From assembly GCA_963700705.1 (NCBI GenBank), contig CAVOYQ010000009.1:1-64000 (forward strand): a stretch of DNA of 64,000 nucleotides. The letters are read 5' to 3'. The notes under the pieces were generated by a model. That model worked only from the letters and a program-made list of their open reading frames with translations, did no database searches and was not told the DNA's origin. Position 1 is the first letter of the stretch. The number at the start of each line of letters is the position of its first letter. The position numbers and the translations under genes were made by a program. This document shows, one piece after another, positions 19,847-29,443 of the stretch. This DNA comes from JAHEFT01 sp963700705. Lineage in GTDB: Bacteria; Pseudomonadota; Gammaproteobacteria; Xanthomonadales; SZUA-36.

Positions 19847-21049
19847 TCAGCCAAACACGTACAACATCAGGTTGATCACAATGGCGTTGGCCAGGTCGAT
19901 GAAAAATGCGCCAACCAGGGGAACAACCACGAAAGCCCCCGGAGCTGGTCCCATCGACTTGGTCACCGCTGTCATGTTCGCGATTGCAGTAGGCGTGGCT
20001 CCCAGGGCCATCCCGGAGTAGCCCGCACAAATAACGGCCGCCTCGTAATTGGCGCCAAGCACGCGGTACACGATAAATATCGTGTACAGGCAGACCAATG
20101 TGACCTGCACCGTCAGCAATAACAGCATCGGACCAGCCAGGTCAGCGAGCATCCACAATCTGAGGCTCATCAGCGACATGGACAAAAACAGGCCCAGGCT
20201 CACATCCGAAATTAATGCGAGAGAGCTTGAGCCGCCGGGCCAGGAAAACTTCGGCAACAGCCGGGGAACCGTGTTGGTCAGGATAATACCGGCCAACAGG
20301 CAGGTGACGAAATCCGGCAGCATAAGCCCCCAGGTTTCGAACAGGTCATTCATGCGGGTTCCCAGGCCGATCGCGATGGCAATCACCAGCAAGGACCTCA
20401 GGATGGTGTCCACGTCGATGCTTTCGTGTTCCTTGTAGCGAAAACCGACCGTCAGGTCACCCGTGTCCGTGGGGGCCAGTTGGTCTCTCCTGATCAGGAA
20501 CCTGGCGATGGGGCCGCCTACGATGCCGCCAAATACCAAACCGAAAGTGGCGCAGGCCAGGCCGATTTCCATGGCATAGGGCAGGCCGTGGCGCTCGATA
20601 AAAGTTGGCGCCCAGGCGATCGCGGTTCCATGACCTCCGCTCAGGCTTATCGAACCGGTCAGCAGACCCAGGATCGAGGGCTCCCCGGCAAGCGTCGCAA
20701 CGCCCATTCCGGCCAGGTTCTGGATGAACAGGTAGCCGCCAGCCAGCAGTAACAACAGGATCAACGATCGACCGCCCTGTTTGAGAACATCGATGCGGGA
20801 GGACACGCCGATCGTGGTGAAAAACACGATCAACAACATGTCCCGGTTGGCCATATCAAAGCTGATTTCCAGCCCTGATACCCAATACAGAAGACCGACC
20901 AGCAGCGACGCCAACAGCCCGCCAGTAACGGGTTCCGGGATATTGAAATCGCGAAAAAGGCGAATTTTAAGATTCAGAAAACGCCCAAGGAACAAAACAA
21001 GGATGGCGGCGATCAGGGTTGCGCGTGGTTCGAGTTCCATAGCGTACAA
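19847..21049 (-). CDS. gltS: Sodium/glutamate symporter
   Basis: A 400-residue intact membrane protein of the ESS/GltS family, which imports glutamate with sodium. The two inverted halves are visible, with the family signatures GSISLSGGHGTAIAW (about 132-146) and CAGYSGMALGATPTAIANM (about 342-360), which are the re-entrant loop motifs. Length and the hydrophobic profile of ten or more helices fit. It is divergent from the old-yellow-enzyme gene (75-base gap). The start MYAMELEP could be MELEP at 21040. Confidence 0.9.
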   Translation of the reverse strand: MYAMELEPRATLIAAILVLFLGRFLNLKIRLFRDFNIPEPVTGGLLASLLVGLLYWVSGLEISFDMANRDMLLIVFFTTIGVSSRIDVLKQGGRSLILLLLLAGGYLFIQNLAGMGVATLAGEPSILGLLTGSISLSGGHGTAIAWAPTFIERHGLPYAMEIGLACATFGLVFGGIVGGPIARFLIRRDQLAPTDTGDLTVGFRYKEHESIDVDTILRSLLVIAIAIGLGTRMNDLFETWGLMLPDFVTCLLAGIILTNTVPRLLPKFSWPGGSSSLALISDVSLGLFLSMSLMSLRLWMLADLAGPMLLLLTVQVTLVCLYTIFIVYRVLGANYEAAVICAGYSGMALGATPTAIANMTAVTKSMGPAPGAFVVVPLVGAFFIDLANAIVINLMLYVFG

Positions 21050-21124
21050 TCAACGTTTGAAGTAACACTATAGCCCAAACCAGTCAGATTATGGTGCTGA
21101 AATAACCACCGTAGAGGTATCGCC

Positions 21125-22217
21125 ATGACCCCATTGTTTGAACCGCTTGCTTTCAGCCGCGGCCCCGTTATGAAGAACCGCTTCATGTTGTCACCTCTGA
21201 CCAACCTGCAAAGCCACGCCGATGGCGTGCTCTCGATTGAGGAGTTCAACTGGCTGACCATGCGCGCCCGACGGCGGCTTCGGCCTGGTCATGACCTGCG
21301 CGGCGCATGTGCAGGCCTGCGGCCAGGGGTTTCCCGGTCAACTCGGCGTATTCTCGGACATCCACCTCGAAGGGCTGGGCCGGCTGGCGGCCGAAATCCG
21401 GCGTCATGGCAGCCTGGCGTTCATCCAGTTACACCACGCGGGTATGCGCTCTCCTGCCCCATTGATCGGGACAACGCCGGTGTGCCCGTCCAGTGACGAG
21501 AAAACCGGTGCGCGGGAACTGTCCGGCAACGAGGTCGAACAACTGACCGCTGATTTCATCAAAGCGGCGGGGCGGGCGGAGCGTGCCGGGTTCGATGGCG
21601 TTGAAGTTCATGGCGCGCACGGTTATATCATCGGTCAGTTTCTTAGCGCTGCAATCAACCGCCGCGAAGACCGCTATGGCGGCAGCCTGGAAAACCGCAG
21701 CCGCCTGCTGTTCGATATCCTGCACGGCATCCGCGCGCAGAGCCGGCCGGATTTCCTGATCGCGGTGCGCCTTTCGCCGGAGCGCTTTGGCATGGACATG
21801 GGCGAGGTGCTGCAACTGGCCCAGCGCCTGTTCGACTCGGGCCTGATCGACCTGCTCGACATGTCGTTGTGGGATGTGTTCAAGGAACCCGAAGACGAGT
21901 CGTGCAAAGGCCGCAGCCTGTTGTCCCTGTTCACCGCGCTCGAGCGGGGCCAGGTTCGTTTGACGGTGGCCGGTAACATCCGCAGCGCCAGGGATGCCGA
22001 ACGGGTCCTGGCGGGCGGTGCTGATATCGTGACGGTCGGCCGTGCCGCCATCCTGCACCATGACTTCCCGCAGCGCTGCCGGAACAACCCGGACTTCGTG
22101 CCAACGGCATTGCCGGTGACGGCCGCCTACCTGGAAGCGGAAGGTCTGTCCGGCAAGTTCATCGACTACATGAAATCCTGGGCAGGCTTTGTCAGTGACA
22201 CCCCGGCAAAGTCTTAG
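21125..22217 (+). CDS. NADH:flavin oxidoreductase, old yellow enzyme family (one frameshift)
   Basis: An FMN-dependent TIM-barrel enzyme. The N-terminal strand PLTNLQSHADGVLS is in one frame; one base is lost near 21267 and the rest continues from GGFGLVMTCAAHVQ. Family motifs are FDGVEVHGAHGYIIGQFLS (catalytic His and Asn/His pair region), YGGSLENRSRLL, and the FMN phosphate site LAGGADIVTVGRAAI. About 363 residues when joined. Members reduce activated C=C bonds; the substrate is unknown. A second family member lies at 55370. Confidence 0.82.
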
Positions 22218-22348
22218 TCACCCAAAGGACAGGCGATAAATTCAGGCAGTCGCTCCGGAGGTTCCAGGTCACTGATGGCAGGCATTCCAGAGCATGGTAG
22301 CGGAACTCTTCCAGTCCGGTGAGATCACCAGGTGAGGGTCGTGGAAAT

Positions 22349-22747
22349 CTACTGTCCTAATTCTGAATAGCCGAACGGTGGCAGAATGAGGGCTTCTCCA
22401 GCGGCCAGCTTGACTTGCTGACAGCGCGTGGTTGTCGGCACTCGCCCTCCGCAGACGTAATCCAGGTCTGCCATGATGAAGTAGGTGCCAGGTTCAAAAT
22501 TCTGGAAGGTAAAATTCCCTTTTTTGTCGGTGGAGACGGTTTGCAGGGCGGTTCCGCCGCAGTGTCTGGCAAAAATCTGGATATCAATATCCGCCAGGCC
22601 ACCCTCTTCACAATCACAGGTGCCATTCTTGTCCTTGTCACAATAGACATTACCGTTAATTGAACCGGTTTCCGCCGCGATTGCATCGATAACGCCTGGC
22701 AGGAGGGCAAAAAGGAGCAGAGTAGTTGCAAGTCTTGAAAATTTCAT
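22349..22747 (-). CDS. Secreted SdrD B-like/CNA-B-like single-domain protein
   Basis: A 132-residue protein with a signal peptide (MKFSRLATTLLLFALLPGV). The mature part starts as GSINGNVYCDKDKNGTCDC, a calcium-binding-like B-domain opening, followed by GLADIDIQIF, TVSTDKKGNFTFQNFEPGTY and a final strand. This is the prealbumin-like fold of SdrD_B/CNA_B domains. No sortase signal or further domain follows. The ATG at 22747 is preferred over 22765. It lies just downstream of a 41-codon frame and a divergent XRE regulator, so it may belong to the same regulated transcript. Confidence 0.65.
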   Translation of the reverse strand: MKFSRLATTLLLFALLPGVIDAIAAETGSINGNVYCDKDKNGTCDCEEGGLADIDIQIFARHCGGTALQTVSTDKKGNFTFQNFEPGTYFIMADLDYVCGGRVPTTTRCQQVKLAAGEALILPPFGYSELGQ

Positions 22748-22768
22748 GGCTATTCCATCTATCACACA

Positions 22769-22894
22769 TCAGTGCAATTTTTCCGTATGGTTGATGATCG
22801 TGTCATTCAATATGGCTTGAACGGCTGAGTCGATGTCCTCAATATCGTTGATGATCGGAATATGGTTGTCATCTGAAACCAGGGCGATTTTCAT
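22769..22894 (-). CDS. Putative 41-residue peptide next to the XRE regulator
   Basis: The frame reads MKIALVSDDNHIPIINDIED and ends NHTEKLH. AGAGGTG lies about 7 bases upstream, and a strong promoter (TTGACA, 17 bases, TACATT; 22964-22936) is placed to drive it. The opening resembles the first strand of NifX/NifB-like or receiver-like folds (MKIA.....N), but the peptide is too short for a full domain. It could be a real small protein, a leader peptide for the 22349-22747 gene, or a remnant. Confidence 0.45.
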   Translation of the reverse strand: MKIALVSDDNHIPIINDIEDIDSAVQAILNDTIINHTEKLH

Positions 22895-22933
22895 GGTTTA
22901 AACACCTCTGCATGATGTACGCTTTTTTCATTG

Positions 22934-22981
22934 ATAATGTACAACTATAATATGTATCTGTCAATTATATTTGTACATTAT
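22934..22981. promoter_or_regulatory. Operator-like inverted repeat with divergent promoters
   Basis: Two 11-base half-sites, ATAATGTACAA at 22934-22944 and its exact reverse complement at 22971-22981, are separated by 26 bases. On the minus strand the left half overlaps the -10 (TACATT, 22941-22936) of a promoter whose -35 is TTGACA (22964-22959). On the plus strand the right half overlaps TTGTAC (22971-22976), 17 bases before GATAAT (22994-22999). The likely binder is the XRE protein encoded next door. Confidence 0.6.
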
Positions 22982-23035
22982 TGAAGTATGGTTGATAATG
23001 TGTTTCGGTCCGTCATTTTTAATGGGAACGTCAAT

Positions 23036-23621
23036 ATGAACGAAAAAGCGCTTGTGGGTCTGCGCATCAAGGAGCTACGGACCACGCAGGGATTATCATT
23101 GCGGGCATTGGCGGAACAGAGCAAACTTTCCACCAATGCCATCAGCCTGATCGAGCGCGGGGTTAATTCACCAACGGTGTCATCCTTGCACAGCCTGGCG
23201 AAAGCCCTGGCCGTGCCGATCACTGCATTTTTTGAACAGCAGGGTAACGGGCAGGTTATCCATTTAAAGAAAGAACAAAGGCCCAGGTCCGAAACGGCCG
23301 GGGTAAGGATGGAAAACCTCGGCAGTGGTTTGCCCAATCAGCAAATTGAGCCGTTCCTGATGTCCATCGAACCGGGGGGCAGCAGCACGAGCAGCCAGAT
23401 CACGCATTCAGGTGAAGAACTGGTATATGTTCTGAAAGGGCATTTGATCTGCAGTGATCAACGAGCAGGAATATGAATTGGAGGAGGGCGACAGCTTGTT
23501 ATTCCTGGCTTCTCAACCGCATATTTACCGGAACCAGGCATCTACAACCGCGCAGATAGTGATCATTTTTCAGCCCATGGTGGGCCAGGTAATGGCGCAC
23601 CAACACTATTTGGGCGGGTAA
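23036..23621 (+). CDS. XRE-family regulator with C-terminal cupin (one frameshift)
   Basis: An N-terminal helix-turn-helix (LRIKELRTTQGLSLRALAEQ and STNAISLIERGVNSPT, about residues 8-60) is followed by a cupin sensor domain (IEPGGSSTSSQITHSGEELV). The frame breaks after KGHLIC: dropping one base near 23453 gives VINEQEYELEEGDSLLFLA and a stop at 23621, so the full protein has about 194 residues. The start at 23036 (MNEKALVG) is chosen over 22988 because a plausible -10 lies at 22994-22999. Members of this class sense small ligands such as polyamines or amino-acid derivatives; the ligand is unknown. It probably binds the adjacent inverted repeat and autoregulates. Confidence 0.75.
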
Positions 23622-23666
23622 AAAATAAACCGTCGCGCAGGGTTTCGGGTCGAAGATTACCGGGTG

Positions 23667-24647
23667 TCACTCAAGCGGCGAGCGCAACGGCACCGGGTCC
23701 TTGCTGCCGCCACCGATCGAGGCCAGCACGCCGACCATCAGGATACCGATGATGATGCCCATCGAGGCGCCGTCCGGGATGTGATAATGATTGCTCAGGA
23801 TCATCTTGATACCGACAAAGGCCAGCACGAAAACCAGTGAATGCTTCAGGTAGCGGAACTTTTCCATGTAGGTGGCCAGCACGAAATACAGCGATCGCAA
23901 CCCCAGGATGGCGAACACATTCGACGTGAAAATGATGAAGGGGTCTCGGGTGACCGCAAACACGGCGGGGATCGAATCCACCGCGAATATCACGTCGCTG
24001 CTTTCAACCAGCAGCAACGCCAGCAGCAACGGTGTCGCCATGAGTTTGCCGTCCACCCTGACCAGGAACTTGTGCCCGTGAAACCCGTCGGTAACCGGCA
24101 CCCAGCGCCGGGCCAGCCGAACCAGCAGGTTGTCGCCGGGTTCGACATTCTCATGGCGCAGCATCAGCATCCGGACCGCCGAGTAAAACAGGAATGCACC
24201 AAACAGGTAGATGACCCAGTCGAACCGGTTGATCAGTGCGACACCAACGGCGATCATCACGCCGCGCAGGATGACCGCGCCAAGAATGCCCCAGAACAGC
24301 ACCCGGTGCTGCATCGCCAGGGGCACCCGGAAGTAGGAAAAAACCATCGCGATCACGAAAATGTTGTCGAGCGACAGGGATTTTTCCAACACGTATCCCA
24401 TCAGGAATTGACCGGCCGCCTGCCGGCCGGTCAGGTGCTCGGTGGCCAGGCTTGCCCATTCGTAGTTGTTTTCGTACAGCAGGTAAATGACCACGTTGAA
24501 CATCAGCGCCATCGCGATCCAGACCACGCTCCAGCCCAGGGCGCTGCGTATCGTAATGACCTTGTCCTTGTGGTGGAAAACGCCCAGGTCCAGCGCGACC
24601 ATGGTGGCGACGAACACAAGAAAGGCGATCCAAACAGGAATGGTCAT
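23667..24647 (-). CDS. TerC/Alx-family integral membrane protein
   Basis: About 327 residues from MTIPVWIAFL at 24647; the longer frame to 24866 lacks family similarity in its first 73 residues. Features are ALDLGVFHHKDKVITIR early, the acidic helix motif EKSLSLDNIFVIAM (about 100-113), and VESSDVIFAVDSIPAVFAVT (about 210-229). These acidic motifs are the proposed metal sites of TerC/Alx proteins, which export manganese or help tellurite and metal-stress resistance. It is divergent from the AstE-like gene. Confidence 0.85.
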   Translation of the reverse strand: MTIPVWIAFLVFVATMVALDLGVFHHKDKVITIRSALGWSVVWIAMALMFNVVIYLLYENNYEWASLATEHLTGRQAAGQFLMGYVLEKSLSLDNIFVIAMVFSYFRVPLAMQHRVLFWGILGAVILRGVMIAVGVALINRFDWVIYLFGAFLFYSAVRMLMLRHENVEPGDNLLVRLARRWVPVTDGFHGHKFLVRVDGKLMATPLLLALLLVESSDVIFAVDSIPAVFAVTRDPFIIFTSNVFAILGLRSLYFVLATYMEKFRYLKHSLVFVLAFVGIKMILSNHYHIPDGASMGIIIGILMVGVLASIGGGSKDPVPLRSPLE

Positions 24648-24768
24648 TTGGCCGAAAGGGCTCCCGGTGAAACTGCATTGAAACCTATCATGCCACGGGG
24701 TATTCCGGAATGCACACGGCGTCAGGATTTTTCGGCCTCCCAGGTCCTGCCTTGGTATACTCCCCCGC

Positions 24769-25812
24769 ATGTCAGTTTTGCAACGCTTCACTGGTGCCCT
24801 GATGCTCTGCCTGCTGTCGCTGGCGGTGAGCATAACCCCGCTGCATGCGGTGCAGTGGGGCCCCATTCAGATTGCCGACCGGGAAATCTGGCCGGGTCAG
24901 ACCCTGCGTTTTCCCTGGGGTGGTGAGACCAGTTTCGAGAGCGCCTACCTGGACTCGCCGGTGTTTGTCGCCCGCGGCACGAATTACGGCCCGACGCTGT
25001 GCATCACCGCAGGCATCCATGGTGATGAAATCAACGGGACCGAGATTGCCCGGCGCGTTTTCAGCTGGATTGATCCGACCAGCCTGGCCGGCACGATGCT
25101 CGTCTTCCCGATGGTCAACGCCGCCGGCGTGCGCACCGGAAACCGCTACATGCAGGACCGGCGTGATCTCAACCGGGAGTTTCCCGGGCGCTCTGATGGC
25201 AGCGTCACCGCCATCGTCGCCAATTCGCTGTTTACCCTGATCACGAGAAACTGCAACTACCTGGTCGATCTGCATACGGGTTCATTCAGCCGCAGCAATC
25301 ACCCGCAGGTCCGGGTAACCGGCAGCGATCCCCGCGCACTGGAACTGGCCAGGCACTTTGGCGTAGGTATTGTCATGATCAGCAAGGGACCCAAGGGCAG
25401 CCTGCGCCGCGAAGCCAGCGACGCCGGTATCCCGTCCATTATCTACGAGGCCGGCGAACCCTCACGTTTCGAACTGGACCAGATTGACGCCGGGGTGCGT
25501 GGCATCGAAAGCCTGATGGCATACCTGAACATGAGCAAGGTGGAAGGGAAGCGGAAATTCCTGAATCCCGAATCTACACCCGCACGACCTGGGTGCGCGT
25601 GCCCACCGGTTCGGGCGGCTATTTCTTTCCCAGCGCAATACTGGGACAAGCCGTCAAGAAAGGGGAGCAGTCTGGGCACGATCATCGACCCTTTGACGGA
25701 TCGCCAGACCGCTGTGATCGCGACGGAGAACGGCGAAATCCTGGGAATGGCGGCAGCCCAGATCGTATTGTCCGGCTATGCGCTGGTGCACCTCGGTGTG
25801 AAGCACCGCTGA
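24769..25812 (+). CDS. AstE/AspA-type zinc deacylase (M14-like), secreted
   Basis: Succinylglutamate desuccinylase/aspartoacylase family. The zinc motif TAGIHGDEINGTE (H84, E87) and NYLVDLHTGS (third His) are present, with DRRDLNREFPGR as the substrate-binding Arg region. A signal peptide (FTGALMLCLLSLAVS) suggests an exported enzyme, unlike cytosolic AstE. Between about 25560 and 25672 the frame is shifted and returns: the correct piece there is RIYTRTTWVRVPTGSGGYFF, found in another frame, bounded by two compensating single-base indels. The downstream neighbour is tRNA-Ala on the other strand. Confidence 0.75.
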   Translation: MSVLQRFTGALMLCLLSLAVSITPLHAVQWGPIQIADREIWPGQTLRFPWGGETSFESAYLDSPVFVARGTNYGPTLCITAGIHGDEINGTEIARRVFSWIDPTSLAGTMLVFPMVNAAGVRTGNRYMQDRRDLNREFPGRSDGSVTAIVANSLFTLITRNCNYLVDLHTGSFSRSNHPQVRVTGSDPRALELARHFGVGIVMISKGPKGSLRREASDAGIPSIIYEAGEPSRFELDQIDAGVRGIESLMAYLNMSKVEGKRKFLNPESTPARPGCACPPVRAAISFPAQYWDKPSRKGSSLGTIIDPLTDRQTAVIATENGEILGMAAAQIVLSGYALVHLGVKHR

Positions 25813-25820
25813 TCAGGTAA

Positions 25821-25896
<76 letters not shown>

Positions 25897-25914
25897 ACGG
25901 ATTCGGGGCCTATT

Positions 25915-26097
25915 TTACAACGGCTTCGGGCAGCGCGCATCGTAATCCTGCTGCATCCGCTTGAGGGCCAGGAAGCCGGGGGTGTAGAACAGGACCCGGA
26001 CCATCCGCGCCAGGACACGTGCATCGCGCACCGGCGGCAGGATAGGCAGGGGCTGACCGTCGGTTCCGATTTTTGCTCTTTCTGTTACTTTGGCCAA
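25915..26097 (-). CDS. Possible 60-residue protein, TTG start
   Basis: The frame begins TTG at 26097 with GGAG 9 bases upstream and reads AKVTERAKIGTDGQPLPILP, then a basic-hydrophobic helix (VLARMVRVLFYTPGFLAL). Composition looks protein-like, but no family is recognised. It ends 19 bases before the tRNA-Ala gene, in the same direction. It could be a small membrane-associated protein or a chance frame. Confidence 0.4.
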   Translation of the reverse strand: MAKVTERAKIGTDGQPLPILPPVRDARVLARMVRVLFYTPGFLALKRMQQDYDARCPKPL

Positions 26098-26203
26098 GTC
26101 CTGATTCTCCGGTAGTGCAAGGTGAAAGCTCCCCTAATTCGACGGCATGGTCATCCCGTTGTGGCTTTAAAGACAGGATTTTCAAGGCCATGAGCTCCGC
26201 AAT

Positions 26204-28138
26204 TTACAAGGCGCAGGACGATCCGATAATACCTGCAAGGCGAACCGTGTGAGAAGTTTTTTCGCCATCAGCCCCTTCGATAACGATGCCGATGCTGTCG
26301 CAACCCAGGACCGTGATCCTGGCCGTGCCCCAGGGGAACAGCGCATCGCTGCTGGGAACCGGAACGGCGAAAGTTCCCTGGTTGGAAACGAATAATGTCG
26401 CTTCCACCGTTTTGCCGGGTTCCAGCGTCTGGGTGATCAGGTCGCTGATCAGCCAAAGCCGCAGGCCGTTTTTCCGGAAGCCGTAAAAATACAGGATCCG
26501 TCCCACCGGCGCGACAATCAGGTTGTAGCCTTCGCCATCGAAAGCGGGGTCATACCAAAGCCCCGCCCAGGGTGAATCCGCCGGTACATCACCGGCCACG
26601 CAGGAAGCGCCGCTGACTCCCGCCAGCTTGGTGATCTGCGAAGTCTTGTTGCCGTCCACGCCCTGCAGGACCGACTGGCCGCTGTCACAGGCGCTGAAAA
26701 CCAGCTTGAGCGTGCCCCAGATCGACAGCCCGCGGGCGCTGGAGACCGGGGTCGGAAACACGCCTCCGGACGACTCGAACATCAGCACGTTTATGACCTG
26801 GCCCGTCTTGATTTCACCGCGGATCAGGTCCGAAATCAGCCACACCCGGTTGCCCCGGTTGTCGCTGCCGTAAAAGTAAACGATGGTGCCTGTATCGGTG
26901 GTGACGATATTGAAACCTTCGCCATCCAGCGCCGGGTCGTACCACAGGCCGGTATATGCGTTATTGGCCGGTTTTGCCGTGGGCAAGGGGGCAGGGCTGG
27001 AGCCTATGTAAAATTCATGTTTCTCAGTCTGACCTGCATAACCGGCCTCCCAGGTGTATTTGCCTGCAGCAGCCTGCGGATCGATTTGGAAGGCCCAGAT
27101 GATGTTGATACCGGGCCAGTCGCCGGGCTCACTGTTGCTGTAGGTCGTCGACAGAACAGCCTGACCGTTCGGGTCACGCACCGTGATGGTGACTTCATCC
27201 GTTTCATCGAAATCGCGGACGGTCACCGATGCATAAACCGTGTCCTGCAATGTGAAAACGTTTTTGAAATTCGGCTTTTCCGGTTGCGGGCAGGGCGAAT
27301 ACTCCGGGCTGGCGCTGTGGGTCGCCAGCGAGAGGATATCCTGCTGCTTATAGTTTTCCTGCTGCGCCCACAGGCTTTCGCTGTTCAGATCGTTACAAGC
27401 GCCTGCATAGGGGTCGAAGAGGTCATCGAACCGGTCCTGCACACCGAAGTGGAGGTGGGGCCCGGAGGAAGCCCCGGAACTGCCCATCACACCCAGGTAG
27501 TCGCCTTGCTCCACGTTGTCACCGATTTTTCTGGGTGTGACCGAACCGGTTTTCATGTGCGCGTAGATCGTGATTTTTCCGTCCGCGTGCTCCAGCACCA
27601 CGTAGTTGGCATCCGCCGCGGTATCGAACGAACAACTCTGGTCGGGTTCGCCGTCGTGCCGGTCGATGATCTTGCCGTCGGCGGCGGCCACCACGACCAT
27701 GCCGTCGTTGGCCATGGTCAGCCAGGGAAACTCCGCGCCGTTGTAATCGGTGCCGTTGTGATTGAACGTGTCCGTGTCGTAGGTCCGCTCGCCGCAGTTC
27801 CAGTCAAGCAGGCTGTCCGGCGAGACGGGGTCATGATCGACAAAGGCGGCGATGGTGACGATGTTTGGTATCGTGTTGGACAATCCGCGCCGCAGCGGAG
27901 GCTGAAAGCCCGCCGGGGCGGCTTCGACCCGGCTTTTGTCCACCGGGCCGGCAGACGATTCCAGAGCGGATTGAACATGCGGGAATTCATCGTGATTGCG
28001 ATCCAGCGCCGGCTTGATGGCATGGACCTGCACAGGTTTTCCGCCGGCAAGAAAACGGGTTTGGGATGAAGCGGCGGCCAACACGGGTATAGCCAGGAAC
28101 CCCGCCAGTGCGGTGGCGACTATCGATTTACAGCGCAT
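26204..28138 (-). CDS. Secreted M23 (lysostaphin-type) peptidase with two WYDP/DGEG domains
   Basis: About 644 residues from MRCKSIV at 28138 (a longer frame to 28249 lacks a signal). A signal peptide (VATALAGFLAIPVLAA) is followed by an M23 zinc endopeptidase domain: HNGTDYNGAEF (first ligands), DGKITIYAHM and GPHLHFG (last His pair). A beta-sandwich linker follows. The C-terminal half holds two copies of a domain of about 125 residues opening with GLWYDPALDGEGFN and GLWYDPAFDGEGYN, each continuing with VYFYG/LYFYG, WLISDLI and a C-terminal Cys-containing strand. M23 enzymes cut peptidoglycan cross-links or Gly-rich peptides. The frame is intact. Confidence 0.82.
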   Translation of the reverse strand: MRCKSIVATALAGFLAIPVLAAASSQTRFLAGGKPVQVHAIKPALDRNHDEFPHVQSALESSAGPVDKSRVEAAPAGFQPPLRRGLSNTIPNIVTIAAFVDHDPVSPDSLLDWNCGERTYDTDTFNHNGTDYNGAEFPWLTMANDGMVVVAAADGKIIDRHDGEPDQSCSFDTAADANYVVLEHADGKITIYAHMKTGSVTPRKIGDNVEQGDYLGVMGSSGASSGPHLHFGVQDRFDDLFDPYAGACNDLNSESLWAQQENYKQQDILSLATHSASPEYSPCPQPEKPNFKNVFTLQDTVYASVTVRDFDETDEVTITVRDPNGQAVLSTTYSNSEPGDWPGINIIWAFQIDPQAAAGKYTWEAGYAGQTEKHEFYIGSSPAPLPTAKPANNAYTGLWYDPALDGEGFNIVTTDTGTIVYFYGSDNRGNRVWLISDLIRGEIKTGQVINVLMFESSGGVFPTPVSSARGLSIWGTLKLVFSACDSGQSVLQGVDGNKTSQITKLAGVSGASCVAGDVPADSPWAGLWYDPAFDGEGYNLIVAPVGRILYFYGFRKNGLRLWLISDLITQTLEPGKTVEATLFVSNQGTFAVPVPSSDALFPWGTARITVLGCDSIGIVIEGADGEKTSHTVRLAGIIGSSCAL

Positions 28139-28321
28139 GCGAAAATCCCTTTTCTCAATGGAACCACGTTCCAAGCATAGAGCAATGCGGATTTTTTTCC
28201 TATTGCCAGCGACCTGAGTGCAAAGGCATCCTATGCGGATGATTTTCAATGACCGGAAAAAACCGGATCAACCCGGTCAATATCTACCGGAAGGTCCCGC
28301 GGTCCGATTCAGCACGCCGGC

Positions 28322-29383
28322 ATGACTTCGTCCGCTCCATTGCGCGTCGGGTTGCTTGGCGCCGGTCGCGTCGCCCGTCGCTACCATCTTCCGATTCTGT
28401 CCGGAATGGAAAACGTGGACATGGCCGCGATCGCCGAACAGGATGATGAACAGCGGGAGTGGTGCCTGGAGGCGGCGCCCGGAGCCGCCACTTTTAAACA
28501 TTTTGAGGACCTGTTCGCATCAGTCCAGCTTGATGCGGTCGTTATTTGCCTGCCGCCTGCACTGCACGCCGAGGCTGCGGTGGCAGGTTTTGAACGCGGC
28601 CTGCATGTGTATCTCGAAAAACCCCTGGCCACGACCCGGGAAGATGGCGAACGGGTCATTCGTTCCTGGCTTCAGGCCGGAACGGTTGGCTGGATCGGTT
28701 TCAACTACCGGTTTCATCCCCTGGTGATTGAAATGCGCGACGCGTTTCAGCAGGGAAACATCGGGCAACTGGTGGCTGCCCGGACCTGTTTTTCCTCGGC
28801 CGGCCGCGATCTGCCCTTGTGGAAGCAGCACAGAAAAAGCGGTGGCGGCGCATTACTGGACCTCGCTTGCCACGACTTTGATCTGCTTCGTTTTGTGCTG
28901 GGGCAGGATATCGTGGAGGTCAATGCGCTGTTGAACTCCCGGTCCAGTGCTGAAGACACGGCAGAGGTTCAGCTCCGGCTCGCCTCCGGTCAAACCGTCA
29001 GCGATTTTACGTCCCTGGCGGCGGTGGACCAGCACCGAATGGAGATCATCGGCACCGGCGGTGAGTTGACATGGGATCGCTATCGATCCTCCCGTCTGCA
29101 TGTTAACCGGGCAAAACGCGATTTCTCGAAGTCGGCGCGTTTGCGTGCCGCGGTCAGCGCTTGTGCAGAAATACCCCGGGCGATTGGTGACGCCCTGTTT
29201 CCACCCAGGGAGGGCAGCTTCGAGCGTGCGCTCGCCGCATTTGCCGGCGCCTGTCTCGGGTTACCCGTTGATGGTCCGGAACTCAGCGCAGGCCTGGACA
29301 GCCTGGCCGTCGTCCTTGCCGCCGAGCAGTCCTTCCGTGCGGGCACGAAAGTCACTGTAGAATCGGGCTTTGCAGCGCCTTGA
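28322..29383 (+). CDS. Gfo/Idh/MocA-family NAD(P)-dependent oxidoreductase
   Basis: A 353-residue intact protein. The Rossmann motif GLLGAGRVARRYHLPIL is at about 10-26, and the catalytic-region motif LEKPLATTRED follows at about 98-108. The second half shows GGALLDLACHDFDLLRF, with the substrate-binding Asp and His of the family. Members oxidise or epimerise sugars and sugar nucleotides. It starts a + strand run with two glycosyltransferase genes, so a role in making a sugar donor for a surface polymer is inferred. Confidence 0.82.
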   Translation: MTSSAPLRVGLLGAGRVARRYHLPILSGMENVDMAAIAEQDDEQREWCLEAAPGAATFKHFEDLFASVQLDAVVICLPPALHAEAAVAGFERGLHVYLEKPLATTREDGERVIRSWLQAGTVGWIGFNYRFHPLVIEMRDAFQQGNIGQLVAARTCFSSAGRDLPLWKQHRKSGGGALLDLACHDFDLLRFVLGQDIVEVNALLNSRSSAEDTAEVQLRLASGQTVSDFTSLAAVDQHRMEIIGTGGELTWDRYRSSRLHVNRAKRDFSKSARLRAAVSACAEIPRAIGDALFPPREGSFERALAAFAGACLGLPVDGPELSAGLDSLAVVLAAEQSFRAGTKVTVESGFAAP

Positions 29384-29443
29384 TCGGGATGTTGGTCATG
29401 GCGCCGGTTCGCAACGAGCGCTTACGAAACCAGGAGTAGCAGC

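Noticed and set aside
25560..25672. Programmed frameshift in the AstE-like gene
   Set aside because: Two opposite shifts about 110 bases apart without a slippery site or structure; identical patterns occur in other genes of the window, so sequence error is likelier.
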